Notes under the pieces: generated by a model | Told to the model about the DNA's origin: nothing | Databases searched by the model: none | What the model saw: only the letters and a program-made list of their open reading frames with translations | Assembly (NCBI RefSeq): GCF_013415845.1 | Contig: NZ_CP058907.1 | Coordinates: 310,001-374,000 of the forward strand | DNA: 64,000 nucleotides | Direction of reading: 5' to 3' | Origin: Rhodopseudomonas palustris | GTDB taxonomy: Bacteria > Pseudomonadota > Alphaproteobacteria > Rhizobiales > Xanthobacteraceae | Program-made: the position numbers and the translations under genes | In this document: positions 54,619 through 62,765 of the stretch, in pieces | How the letters are laid out: each line of letters begins with the position of its first letter | Position numbering within the stretch: position 1 is the stretch's first letter

Positions 54619-54685
54619 CGATGCTGGCCTCCGATCCAGCCAGCATCTTGAATCACAAAACCCCGCCCGCCGGAATCCCTCTCGA

Positions 54686-54710
54686 TTCAATCAAGCGATG
54701 AACCGCTCTA
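54686..54710 (-). repeat. IS630 right terminal inverted repeat
   Basis: Reads TAGAGCGGTTCATCG... on the minus strand, partner of 53661-53685. Confidence 0.85.
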
Positions 54711-56222
54711 GCCGATCAGCGATTTGCCCGTCATCTCGGCCGGCTGCGGCAATTCCATCAGCTTCAGCAGGGTCGGGGCGAGGTCGGAGAGCTGGCCGTC
54801 GGCCAGCGGGCCGTTGTCGCCGACAAGCAGCACCGGCACCGGATTGGTGGTGTGCGCGGTATGCGGGCCGCCGGTTTCCGGATCGCGCATCATCTCGCAA
54901 TTGCCGTGGTCGGCCGTGACCAGCAGCGCCCCTCCGGCCTTGCGGATCGCCGCGACGATGTGGCCGAGCTGGGTGTCGACGGTCTCCACCGCTTTGATCG
55001 CCGCCGGCAGGCTACCGGTGTGGCCGACCATGTCCGGATTGGCGAAGTTGAGGACGATCAGGTCGTACTTGCCGGACTCGATCGCCGCGACGGCCTTGTC
55101 GCCGAGCTCTGGCGCCGACATTTCCGGCTGCAGATCGTAGGTCGCCACTTTCGGCGACGGCACCATGATCCGGTCTTCGCCCGGATAAGGCACTTCCTCG
55201 CCGCCATTCAGGAAGTACGTGACGTGCGGATATTTCTCTGTCTCCGCCATCCGGAGCTGATGCAGGCCGGCGTCGGCGACCACTTGGCCGAGGCCGTTCA
55301 CCAGACTTTGCGGCGGGAAGATCGTGCCCATCAGCGCGTCGAGCGCGGTCGAGTACTGCGTCATGCCGGCGGCGGCCGCGATCTGCTTCACTTGCTTGCG
55401 CGGGAAGCCCGCGAAAGCGGTGTCGAGCAAGGCGGCGAGAATCTCGCGCACCCGGTCGGCGCGGAAGTTGAAGCACAGCACGCCATCGCCGTCGCGCATG
55501 CCCTGATAATCGCCGACGACTGCGGGCACGATGAATTCGTCGTTCACCCCGGCCGCATAGCCGTCGGCGATCACCGCATCTGCGTTCGCAAACCGCGGTC
55601 CGTCAGCGTCGGCGATCACGCCGTAGGCTTTGGAGACGCGCTCCCAGCGGTTGTCGCGGTCCATCGCATAATAGCGGCCGCTGACGGTGGCGATCGGCAC
55701 ATTCGGCGGCAGTTCGGCGCGCAGCCGCACGATGTCGTCGACCGCGGATTTCGGCGGCGTATCCCGGCCGTCGGTGAATGCATGCAGCACTGTCTTTACG
55801 CCGGCCTTGGTCAGGATCTTGGCCAGTGCGCAGGCATGATCTTGCAGCGAGTGCACGCCACCGGGCGAAACGAGGCCCATCAGATGGCAGGTGCCGCCGC
55901 TGGCCTTCAATTTGTCGATGAACGCCACCAGACCCGGCGCCCGCTCGATCTCGCCGTTGGCGATTGCATCGCTGATCCGCGGCAGATCCTGCATCACCAC
56001 GCGGCCGGCGCCGATGTTGAGGTGGCCGACCTCGGAGTTGCCCATCTGGCCGTTCGGCAGCCCGACCGATTTGCCGGAGGTGCGCAGAAACGCATGCGGG
56101 CCGTTGGTCCAGAGCGCGTCGAAGGTCGGAGTCTTGGCCTGCAGCACGGCATTGTCGGCGGGGTCCTCGCGCCACCCCCAGCCATCGAGAATCACGAGCA
56201 TCACGGGGCGGCGGGACTGCAT
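54708..56222 (-). CDS. gpmI: 2,3-Bisphosphoglycerate-independent phosphoglycerate mutase
   Basis: Interconverts 3- and 2-phosphoglycerate using two manganese ions. The 504-residue product has VMLVILDGWGWRE near the start, the catalytic serine in GQMGNSEVGHLNIGAGR (about residues 60-76), DGRDTPP near 155-161, and the metal-binding VTADHGNCE and HTAHTTNPVPVL near the C-terminus. The ATG at 56222 gives the usual N-terminus. The stop codon TAG is composed of the IS630 target TA plus the first base of the IS; the protein ends normally. Confidence 0.96.
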   Translation of the reverse strand: MQSRRPVMLVILDGWGWREDPADNAVLQAKTPTFDALWTNGPHAFLRTSGKSVGLPNGQMGNSEVGHLNIGAGRVVMQDLPRISDAIANGEIERAPGLVAFIDKLKASGGTCHLMGLVSPGGVHSLQDHACALAKILTKAGVKTVLHAFTDGRDTPPKSAVDDIVRLRAELPPNVPIATVSGRYYAMDRDNRWERVSKAYGVIADADGPRFANADAVIADGYAAGVNDEFIVPAVVGDYQGMRDGDGVLCFNFRADRVREILAALLDTAFAGFPRKQVKQIAAAAGMTQYSTALDALMGTIFPPQSLVNGLGQVVADAGLHQLRMAETEKYPHVTYFLNGGEEVPYPGEDRIMVPSPKVATYDLQPEMSAPELGDKAVAAIESGKYDLIVLNFANPDMVGHTGSLPAAIKAVETVDTQLGHIVAAIRKAGGALLVTADHGNCEMMRDPETGGPHTAHTTNPVPVLLVGDNGPLADGQLSDLAPTLLKLMELPQPAEMTGKSLIG

Positions 56223-56313
56223 GGCGAGAACTTTCCTGGATGTGGGGGGCGCCTGAGCGCTCCTCACACCTATGGTCGCGACCCGCCCCCGTCAATCGGG
56301 TTAGGCCTGCGGC

Positions 56314-57210
56314 TCACTCGGCCCTGAGTTGCCCGGCTTCCCAGCCGATCATCGCCTGCTTGCGGGTCAGGCCCCAGTGATAGCCGGTGAGTGCGCCGCC
56401 TTTGCCAAGCGCGCGATGGCACGGCACCACGAACGAGATCGGGTTCTTGCCGACCGCGGCGCCGACCGCGCGCGAGGCTTTCGGCAGGCTGATCTTGGCG
56501 GCGATGTCTGAGTAGCAAACCGCCTTGCCGAGCGGGATCTTCAGCAGCGTCTCCCACACCCGCACTTCGAAATCGGTGCCGATCAGCACCACCCGCAGCG
56601 GCTGCTCCGCACGCCATTGCGCCGGATCGAAGATCCGCCGCGCCAGCGGCGCGGTCGCCTCCTGGTCCGGGACGCATAACGCGCGGGGCCAACGCTGTTG
56701 CAGATCGACGAACGCCGCCTGCTCCTCGCCCGGGTCGGCGAAGGCCAGACCGGCAAGGCCGCGATCGGAGGCGATGATCACCGCGGTGCCGAACGGCGAT
56801 GGATGAAAGCCGTAGCGCAGGCTGAGCCCGGCGCCGCCGCTCTTCCATTCGCCCGGCGACATCGCCTCGTGGGTCACGAACAGATCATGCAGTCGGCCGG
56901 GGCCGGACAGCCCGGAGGCCAGCGCGGCGTCGAGCACGCTGGCGGAATCCCGCAGCAGCGATTTGGCGTGGTCAAGCGTCAGTGCCTGCATGAACGCCTT
57001 CGGCGTCAGCCCGGCCCAGCGCCTGAAGAGATGGTGCAGCTCGTCGGCTGTCAGGCCGGCGGCGTCGGCGATCGCCTCGATGGTCGGCTGCGCCTTCCAT
57101 TTCTGTGAGATGAAGGCGATGGCGCGGCGCACGCAGTCGTAGTCCGCCAGCGCGGAATCGCGGGCGCCGGGTTTGATGAGCTGGTGGTCGGCAATGGCAA
57201 GGTTCATCAT
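56314..57210 (-). CDS. Ada-like AraC/methylated-DNA-protein-cysteine methyltransferase fusion
   Basis: Repairs O6-alkylguanine by transfer to its own cysteine. The 298-residue product has an AraC-type DNA-binding domain (about 25-125, with LTADELHHLFRRWAGLTPKAF) followed by the methyltransferase domain with VVPCHRALG; the acceptor is Cys264. The N-terminal zinc-cysteine AdaA domain that senses methylphosphotriesters in E. coli Ada is missing, so the protein could regulate only by another route. An equally possible start is the next Met at 57207. Confidence 0.88.
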   Translation of the reverse strand: MMNLAIADHQLIKPGARDSALADYDCVRRAIAFISQKWKAQPTIEAIADAAGLTADELHHLFRRWAGLTPKAFMQALTLDHAKSLLRDSASVLDAALASGLSGPGRLHDLFVTHEAMSPGEWKSGGAGLSLRYGFHPSPFGTAVIIASDRGLAGLAFADPGEEQAAFVDLQQRWPRALCVPDQEATAPLARRIFDPAQWRAEQPLRVVLIGTDFEVRVWETLLKIPLGKAVCYSDIAAKISLPKASRAVGAAVGKNPISFVVPCHRALGKGGALTGYHWGLTRKQAMIGWEAGQLRAE

Positions 57211-57261
57211 ACCGCTGATGTTATCCGCCGCGGCGCGCCCCGCCACCCGATTTCCTGGTTG

Positions 57262-57777
57262 TCAGGCCGGGTACAGCGGACCGCGCCGCGCGGCGTCGAG
57301 CGCCGCCATCAAGGCCTTGGCGAAGTTCGCTTTTTCTTCCGCGCCGAGAAAACTCGCGATCGCCAGCCGGCGGCCTGACGAGACCAGATACAGCCGCTCG
57401 ATGCCGGCGTCGTGGTGGACGATCTTTTCCAGCCGCACCCACAGCGGGTTCAGCACCCATTCGGCCACTTCGCCACGCGCCGAGGTGCGGCGGACCCGCA
57501 ATTCGCTGCAGGTCATCGAGATTTCCTCGCTGGCCCTGGCGCGGGCGAAGCTCACCTTGAAGGCGAACGCGAGTGCCAGCACGTCCAGCCCGAAAAACCC
57601 GAACACCGGCCAGGCGCCCATCATCCAGAACGCCAGCCCGGCGGCGAAACTGGCGGTGCCGACCAGCCCGATCAGGATTAGAAATCCATTGTGACTCAAG
57701 GCGCGATGCGGCTTCAGCCGAGCCGAAAACAGTTTCGGCTCTGTCGAATCCGGACCAAGATCGGGTTCTATAGCCAT
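57262..57777 (-). CDS. DUF2244 integral membrane protein
   Basis: The 171-residue product has two adjacent membrane segments (about residues 31-73, GFLILIGLVGTASFAAGLAF and following) and a soluble C-terminal domain with VRRTSARGEVAEWVLNPLWVRLE, the DUF2244 pattern. Function unknown. Divergent from nth with only 22 bases between the start codons, so their promoters overlap; that pairing is common in alphaproteobacteria as I recall. Confidence 0.83.
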   Translation of the reverse strand: MAIEPDLGPDSTEPKLFSARLKPHRALSHNGFLILIGLVGTASFAAGLAFWMMGAWPVFGFFGLDVLALAFAFKVSFARARASEEISMTCSELRVRRTSARGEVAEWVLNPLWVRLEKIVHHDAGIERLYLVSSGRRLAIASFLGAEEKANFAKALMAALDAARRGPLYPA

Positions 57778-57799
57778 AGCGGAATATTATACCTTACCC

Positions 57800-58585
57800 A
57801 TGCCGAAAACCACTCGCCGCCCTGCCAAGCCGGCCGCCAAGACGCCTGCAGTCTCGCCTGCCAAACCCGCCAAGCGCACCGCGGCCGCCAAACCGAAATC
57901 GGCGTCAGCCAAGCCGGCGACGTCTCGCCGGGATAAGTCGCCTCGGCGCTGGAGCGCGGCCGAAGTCCACGAGGCTTTCAGCCGCTTTGCCAAGGCGAAC
58001 CCAGAGCCGAAGGGCGAACTCGAACATCTCAACCCGTTCACGCTGCTGGTCGCAGTGGTGCTGTCGGCGCAGGCGACCGATGCCGGCGTCAATAAAGCGA
58101 CGCGGCCGCTGTTCGCGGTCGCCGATACGCCGCAGAAGATGCTGGCGCTCGGTGAGGACCGCGTGCGCGAGTACATCAAGACCATCGGCCTTTTTCGCAC
58201 CAAGGCCAAGAACGTGATTGCGCTGTCGCAAAAGCTGATCACCGACTTTGGCGGTGAGGTCCCGAATACGCGCGAGGCGCTCGAGACGCTCCCCGGCGCC
58301 GGCCGAAAGACCGCCAATGTGGTGTTGAACATGGCGTTCGGTCAGCCGACCATGGCGGTCGATACCCATGTGTTCCGGGTTGGTAATCGCACCGGGCTGG
58401 CGCCGGGCGAGACGCCACTCGCGGTGGAGCTCGGCCTCGAGCGAGTGATCCCGGCCGAGTTCATGCAGCACGCCCACCACTGGCTGATCCTGCACGGCCG
58501 CTACACCTGCCTCGCCCGCAAGCCACGCTGCGAGGTCTGCCTGATCAACGATCTGTGCCGCTGGCCCGAGAAGACGGTGAGTTAG
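57800..58585 (+). CDS. nth: Endonuclease III (DNA glycosylase/AP lyase)
   Basis: Base-excision repair of oxidized pyrimidines. The 261-residue product has an unusual 48-residue N-terminal tail rich in Lys, Ala and Pro (several KPA units), then the HhH-GPD core: LLVAVVLSAQATD near 82-94, LPGAGRKTANVV near 164-175 with catalytic Lys170 and Asp188, and the iron-sulfur cluster Cys237, Cys244, Cys247 and Cys253. The tail is not needed for the fold and may bind DNA. Divergent from the DUF2244 gene. Confidence 0.95.
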   Translation: MPKTTRRPAKPAAKTPAVSPAKPAKRTAAAKPKSASAKPATSRRDKSPRRWSAAEVHEAFSRFAKANPEPKGELEHLNPFTLLVAVVLSAQATDAGVNKATRPLFAVADTPQKMLALGEDRVREYIKTIGLFRTKAKNVIALSQKLITDFGGEVPNTREALETLPGAGRKTANVVLNMAFGQPTMAVDTHVFRVGNRTGLAPGETPLAVELGLERVIPAEFMQHAHHWLILHGRYTCLARKPRCEVCLINDLCRWPEKTVS

Positions 58586-58597
58586 TTCGGACTTTAG

Positions 58598-58678
58598 CGT
58601 CATTGCGAGGAGCGAAGCGACGAAGCAATCGACTCGGTGCACCGGGCTCTGGATTGCTTCGCTACGCTCGCAATGACG
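58598..58678. repeat. Intergenic palindromic repeat after nth
   Basis: Outer ends CGTCATTGCGAG and CTCGCAATGACG are complementary, with inner GAAGCAATC and GATTGCTTC. This CGTCATTGCGAG type is very common in Bradyrhizobiaceae genomes. It resembles the repeat at 7541-7619. Lies between convergent genes. Confidence 0.8.
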
Positions 58679-58698
58679 GATGTGGGATTGCAGCGCGA

Positions 58699-60264
58699 CT
58701 ACTTCATCATCGCCTTCACTTCGTCATGCAGCGATTGCCGGGCAGCGTCCTCGGCGTAGAACATGTGGCCGCCGGGATAGACGACGAACTTCACGCGTTT
58801 TTCCGCCAGCGTCGGTGGCAGCTGATCGAGCACCATCTGGGTGCCGAAATACGGCGCGGCGAGATCGAACAACCCGCCGGTGACCAGCACCTGCAGGCTC
58901 GGATCGACGCTGAGGATCTCGCGGAGCTGCGTGGTCGATTCCAGCGGCTGCCGGCCACGGCCGAAATCCCATTGCTCGGCGACAGATCCGTTCAGCAGTT
59001 CGTACGATCCGTCCGGTTTCCAGTTCAGCGTGGAGCGGGTCAGCTGCACGGCCGCACTTGTCAGCGGCGCGATCAGTGAATCCGCCGACGGATCGCCGAA
59101 ATGCGCAGCGCTGGAATCCGGGAACGGATCAAGCCCCAGCTTGGCGCCGTCGAACCGTCCGGTGACCCGGCCGCGATCGCGGTCCAATTCACGCTGGAAT
59201 TCGCGGGTGTCGAAGCGTCCGGCGAGCCGCCGGCTCACGGTCTTGTCGATCCCGGTGAGCGCGGAGACGCGGTCGGCAAGCCGCGTGGTGGCTTCCTTGT
59301 CGGCCTCGCCTTTGACCAGATCGGTGAGGAATTCACTGCGGGCGTAGCTCTCGACGTCGGCGAGGTCGGCGCGGTTCACCTTGCCCTTCTGCTGCCGCGC
59401 CACCGCGGTCATCGACGGCAGCCGCGCCGCATATTGCAGCAGGCTGGAGCCGGACAGATCGCGGAAGTCGAGCACCGGCGACACCAGGATCAGACCATTG
59501 ACGCCGACGCCCTGCTTGGTCTGCAGATTGTCCACGACCTTCGGTCCGCGGATGCCGCCGTAACTTTCACCGGCTAGATACTTCGGCGAAACGAGCCGGT
59601 CGTTCTTCTCGAGCCAACGCCGGATCACCACCGCCATCGCCGAGATGTCACCCTCGACCGCATAGAAATGCTTGCGGACCTCGTCGCCGCTGGCGACGAA
59701 ACGGCTGTAGCCGGTGCCGACCGGATCGATGAACACCAGGTCGGTGAAATCGAGCCAGGTCTCTGCATTGGCCTGCAGCACCGGCGGCGAAGACGCCACC
59801 ACGCTGTTGCCGATCGGCAGCCGCCACGGTCCGGCGGCGCCGAGCTGCAGCCAGGCCGAGGATGCGCCGGGGCCGCCGTTGAACAGGAAAGTCACCGGCC
59901 GGGTTCGTGCATCGGCGCCGTCGAGCTTGTAGGTGGTGATGGCAACATCGGCCTGCGGTTCGCCCTTGCCGTTGAACAGCCGGATCGAGCCGGCGGTGGC
60001 GGTGAACGCGAGAGTTCGCCCCGGCAACGCCAGACCGTGCTTGGTGGTGACGTCCGGCGGCAGGCTGTTGAGCTCTGCACGGGCCGGAGAGGCCTCGGCT
60101 TTACTCGCGACTGCGTCCGCCTGCTCTGCATTCGGCTTGGCACGCTCGGCGTGTGGTGCCGCGGGTCGCGCCTCTTGGGCGACGGCGCTCGAGCCGAGCT
60201 GCGGCAGCGCCAGCGCTGCGATCAACATCGAGGCGGTCACGGCGGACCGGGGCGACAGCGGCAT
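58699..60264 (-). CDS. Secreted serine carboxypeptidase-like protein (S10 family)
   Basis: The 521-residue product has a signal peptide (about residues 8-30, ending near AVAQE), an Ala/Pro/Glu-rich linker, then an alpha/beta hydrolase with FNGGPGASSAW (oxyanion region), catalytic Ser234 in AGESYGG, and C-terminal Asp (GGLFDLAAP) and His (YPGGHMFY). This is the peptidase S10 pattern, uncommon in bacteria but known in this group. Start chosen at the ATG at 60264, which has GAAGGAG seven bases upstream. Substrate unknown. Confidence 0.88.
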   Translation of the reverse strand: MPLSPRSAVTASMLIAALALPQLGSSAVAQEARPAAPHAERAKPNAEQADAVASKAEASPARAELNSLPPDVTTKHGLALPGRTLAFTATAGSIRLFNGKGEPQADVAITTYKLDGADARTRPVTFLFNGGPGASSAWLQLGAAGPWRLPIGNSVVASSPPVLQANAETWLDFTDLVFIDPVGTGYSRFVASGDEVRKHFYAVEGDISAMAVVIRRWLEKNDRLVSPKYLAGESYGGIRGPKVVDNLQTKQGVGVNGLILVSPVLDFRDLSGSSLLQYAARLPSMTAVARQQKGKVNRADLADVESYARSEFLTDLVKGEADKEATTRLADRVSALTGIDKTVSRRLAGRFDTREFQRELDRDRGRVTGRFDGAKLGLDPFPDSSAAHFGDPSADSLIAPLTSAAVQLTRSTLNWKPDGSYELLNGSVAEQWDFGRGRQPLESTTQLREILSVDPSLQVLVTGGLFDLAAPYFGTQMVLDQLPPTLAEKRVKFVVYPGGHMFYAEDAARQSLHDEVKAMMK

Positions 60265-60392
60265 CGACATCTCCTTCGCCAACGTCGCGGCTTCACCGCA
60301 GCGTTGGGCATGGGGCTTGAAATGGTCGGGACCGACTCTGAGCGCAGGACTGCGTCAGTTTGGCGACGCTGAGGCCGGTGCGGTCGCCAGCG

Positions 60393-61382
60393 TCACTCCG
60401 CCGCGGCGAGCGCCGGCGGTAGCGCGCCGTGCTCGCGGGCGAATTCGACGATCAGTCCGGCGACGTCCTGGGGGCGTTCTTCGTGCGCGAGGTGGCCGAG
60501 GCCGGGCATGACGATGGCGCGGGCGCCAGGAACGATCGCCTGCACCCGTCCGGCGTCGGCCGATGCGATCGTCGTGTCGTTGCTGCCGGCGATCAGCAGC
60601 AGGTGCGGGGCGAGATGAGGAAGCTCTGCGGCCAGCTGCTCCAGCCGCCAGCTCGCCATCATGGTCAGTGCCGCCGCAACATGGCCCGGACTGCATACCA
60701 GCCGGCGATACAACTCGATGCCGTGCGGATCGAGCGACGATCCGGTGTCGGCGATCATCCGCTCCACCAGGCCCTGCCTGCGCGCGAACCGTGCCACCAG
60801 CCGCGGCACCATCGTGCTGCTCGCCAGCAGTCGCGCCAGCGGCAGCATCCAGCGTCCGGCACGTCCGCCGATGGGCAGCAGCGCTCCGTTGAGGCTGACA
60901 AGTCCCGCGGGCGCGATGGCGCCGTCGAGGCACATCCGCGCCAGCACGGCAACGCCAGCCGAATGGCCTGCGACCAGCATTGGTCGATGCCCCAGCGTAC
61001 GGAGCAGCGCGGCGATATCCGCGGCCATGCCTTCAAGCGACATCCGTTTCCGCGCCGGGGTTTCGGTGAAGCCGTGACCGGGAAGGTCGGGGGCGATCAC
61101 GGTGAAATGCTCGGCGAGTAGCGGCGCGAGCTGCCGCCACGAATGCGTCGCCGCGCCGGTGCCGTGGAGCATTAGCAGTGCAGGACCGCGGCCCAGCAGT
61201 TGCACGTGCCAACGCAGACCGCCGGCTTCGACGAAGCGGCTAGTGTCTCGATGAGGCCAATCGTGGTTGTCTCGCTCCCAATCCGGCTTGGGACAATGGG
61301 GCCGTGTTGCCGCCGTTCGTGATGACGAGGTGTGAAGCGGATCGCGCGCCGGATTGACCAAAGCTGATCGTCTCCATGACAC
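60393..61382 (-). CDS. bchO: BchO-like alpha/beta hydrolase, Mg-chelatase accessory protein
   Basis: Associated with bacteriochlorophyll synthesis, where bchO normally sits beside bchI and bchD; exact biochemical role unsettled. The protein has the BchO-type N-terminus (PDWERDNHDWPHRDTSRF, GGLRWHVQ), LLMLHGTGAATHSWRQL, nucleophile AGHSAG and the C-terminal LGHLAHEERP with the histidine. Here no bchI or bchD is adjacent. The start is unclear: GTG at 61382 opens the frame, TTG at 61361 is possible, and neither has a convincing ribosome-binding site, so the 5' end may have been altered. The flank holds a PpsR-like site. Confidence 0.8.
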   Translation of the reverse strand: MSWRRSALVNPARDPLHTSSSRTAATRPHCPKPDWERDNHDWPHRDTSRFVEAGGLRWHVQLLGRGPALLMLHGTGAATHSWRQLAPLLAEHFTVIAPDLPGHGFTETPARKRMSLEGMAADIAALLRTLGHRPMLVAGHSAGVAVLARMCLDGAIAPAGLVSLNGALLPIGGRAGRWMLPLARLLASSTMVPRLVARFARRQGLVERMIADTGSSLDPHGIELYRRLVCSPGHVAAALTMMASWRLEQLAAELPHLAPHLLLIAGSNDTTIASADAGRVQAIVPGARAIVMPGLGHLAHEERPQDVAGLIVEFAREHGALPPALAAAE

Positions 61383-61799
61383 CGGCCGGATGGACGGCGT
61401 GCACAGACAAATGCAATTCGGCCTCAGAGTTCCTTCGGCGAATCGATTTCACGTCTCATGGTCGCTGAGTGGTAATCGGTGCGGAAGATCGGCAAGTCGT
61501 CGGCGCCACGCAACTAACAACTCCCTCGCATCGCGTGATGTGGTTGACAGTCCATTCGTCAAGTCGCCGCGACAGCTTGCGTGACTAATAGTCTCGGCGT
61601 CCTGCTCTGTTGACGGTCTGTGTCAGGCACCGCGGACAGTCGTTCGATTGTTTGGCGGCACCGAGCTCTTTTGGCCATCCGCCTCACGTAAACTAACTGA
61701 TACTTCCTCGCAACTTGGAACGTCGCGATGCAGTCCAGGTTCAAACAAGAGGACATTGGCGCCCGACACGGCGCAGTGTCCGTCAGGAGGATTTTAGCG
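61383..61799. other. 417-bp region upstream of bchO, mostly non-coding
   Basis: Contains a PpsR/CrtJ-like palindrome (61621-61638) and a TTGACA-like hexamer at 61548-61553. I see no conserved gene, tRNA or REP-type palindrome. The right part is the leader of the small ORF at 61800. Confidence 0.5.
61621..61638. promoter_or_regulatory. Possible PpsR/CrtJ operator
   Basis: TGTCAGGCACCGCGGACA is an exact TGTC-N10-GACA, the consensus of the photosynthesis repressor PpsR/CrtJ. It is 239 bases upstream of the putative bchO start. An eight-base motif of this kind is expected about once per 65 kb by chance, so context alone makes it notable. Confidence 0.45.
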
Positions 61800-61910
61800 A
61801 TGAAGATGTCTCACCTTGCAAATTTTCTGCTGATGATCGTCGGCGGCGCCGTGCAGGAGGTGTCGTCCGTAGTTCGCCGCAAGCTGCGCGGCGCTCCGCG
61901 AAACGACTGA
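61800..61910 (+). CDS. Possible 36-residue membrane-associated protein
   Basis: ATG at 61800 has a near-perfect AGGAGG nine bases upstream (61785-61790). The peptide starts MKMSHLANFLLMIVGGAVQE and ends with a very basic tail (VVRRKLRGAPRND). A short hydrophobic stretch (residues 9-17) suggests membrane contact. I recognise no family. It could be a real small protein or an open frame by chance; the strong ribosome-binding site is the main support. An in-frame ATG at 61728 would add 24 residues but has weaker support. Confidence 0.45.
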   Translation: MKMSHLANFLLMIVGGAVQEVSSVVRRKLRGAPRND

Positions 61911-61934
61911 CACCGGGCGCACGTTTAACGCGGC

Positions 61935-62678
61935 TTAGCGCAGCATGCTGCGCTGATCCGGCGCCAGCACTTCGGGGCGTGATCCCGACAGCCGCTTGTG
62001 CAGATGGACCATGAAGGCCATGCCGAACAGCGGCGTCGCCAGATTGACGATCGGGATCGACACGAAAGCCGCGATGATCAGGCCGCCGATGAACACCGTG
62101 GTGGCGTTGTCGCGCCGCATCGCCTTGGCTTCCGGCGCGGTGCGGAAACGCATCGCGGCGAGTTCGAAATATTCCCGGCCGAGCAGCCACGCGGTCGCGA
62201 CGAAAAACACGATCGCGCCGGCGCCGGCGACGAACAGGAACGGCAGCGCCACCAGGTACACCAGGATGGTCAGCAGGGCGGTCTTCACCGTTTCCCAGGT
62301 CGCAAGGCCGATCGGGAGTGCGACGCCCGGCGCTTCGTGCGGATAGGATTCACGTTCGACGTGCTCGGCCGCCTCGTCGACGAAGATGCCGGCGACCAGT
62401 GAGGTCACCGCCGGCATCAGGAACACAGCGCCGACCACGATGCCGAGGCCGGCAGCGATCGACAGCACCCAGGACAGGATATTCAGCGGAGTCTGGAAGC
62501 CGCCCAGCGCCGCCTCGGCCCAGAGCTCGCTTGACGTGGCCGCCCAGCTCAACAGCCGTTGCAATCCGATCGCCGCCACCGCGATCAAGGCCAGCGCAAA
62601 GCCGACCGAGCGCCACAGGATCGAGCGCATCGGCGGCGATAGAATCTGGGTCAGCGCCTTGATGGCGGCGTCGAGCAT
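61935..62678 (-). CDS. EI24/CysZ-like integral membrane protein
   Basis: The 247-residue product has at least four membrane segments (about residues 19-45, 63-95, 125-160, 190-225) and the EI24-domain pattern with FLMPAVTSLVAGIFVDEAAEHVE and YLVALPFLFVAGAG. The domain includes the sulfate transporter CysZ, but no sulfur genes are adjacent, so sulfate uptake is only a possibility. Co-directional with aceK but 87 bases apart. Confidence 0.85.
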   Translation of the reverse strand: MLDAAIKALTQILSPPMRSILWRSVGFALALIAVAAIGLQRLLSWAATSSELWAEAALGGFQTPLNILSWVLSIAAGLGIVVGAVFLMPAVTSLVAGIFVDEAAEHVERESYPHEAPGVALPIGLATWETVKTALLTILVYLVALPFLFVAGAGAIVFFVATAWLLGREYFELAAMRFRTAPEAKAMRRDNATTVFIGGLIIAAFVSIPIVNLATPLFGMAFMVHLHKRLSGSRPEVLAPDQRSMLR

Positions 62679-62765
62679 GGCGGCGTCCTCGTCCCGAAAA
62701 ACAGCCTCGAACAGGTAGAGAGCGCGCCGATGTTCGGCAAGGGCCGGGACGTCTGCGTCGCGCGC

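Larger units (their letters stand above)
53661..54710. mobile_element. IS630-family insertion sequence at the gpmI stop codon
   Basis: About 1.05 kb, bounded by TA on both sides (53661-53662 and 54709-54710), the usual IS630/Tc1 target duplication. The terminal repeats starting GAGCG are imperfect: with the TA included, 19 of the first 25 bases match. It carries one leftward transposase reading frame broken at an A8 run. It sits between the convergent dapB and gpmI genes. The right TA belongs to the gpmI stop codon TAG, whose final G is the first base of the element. Confidence 0.93.

Noticed and set aside
54852..56327. 491-codon open frame antisense to gpmI
   Set aside because: Composition (Arg/His-rich) and position show a shadow frame.
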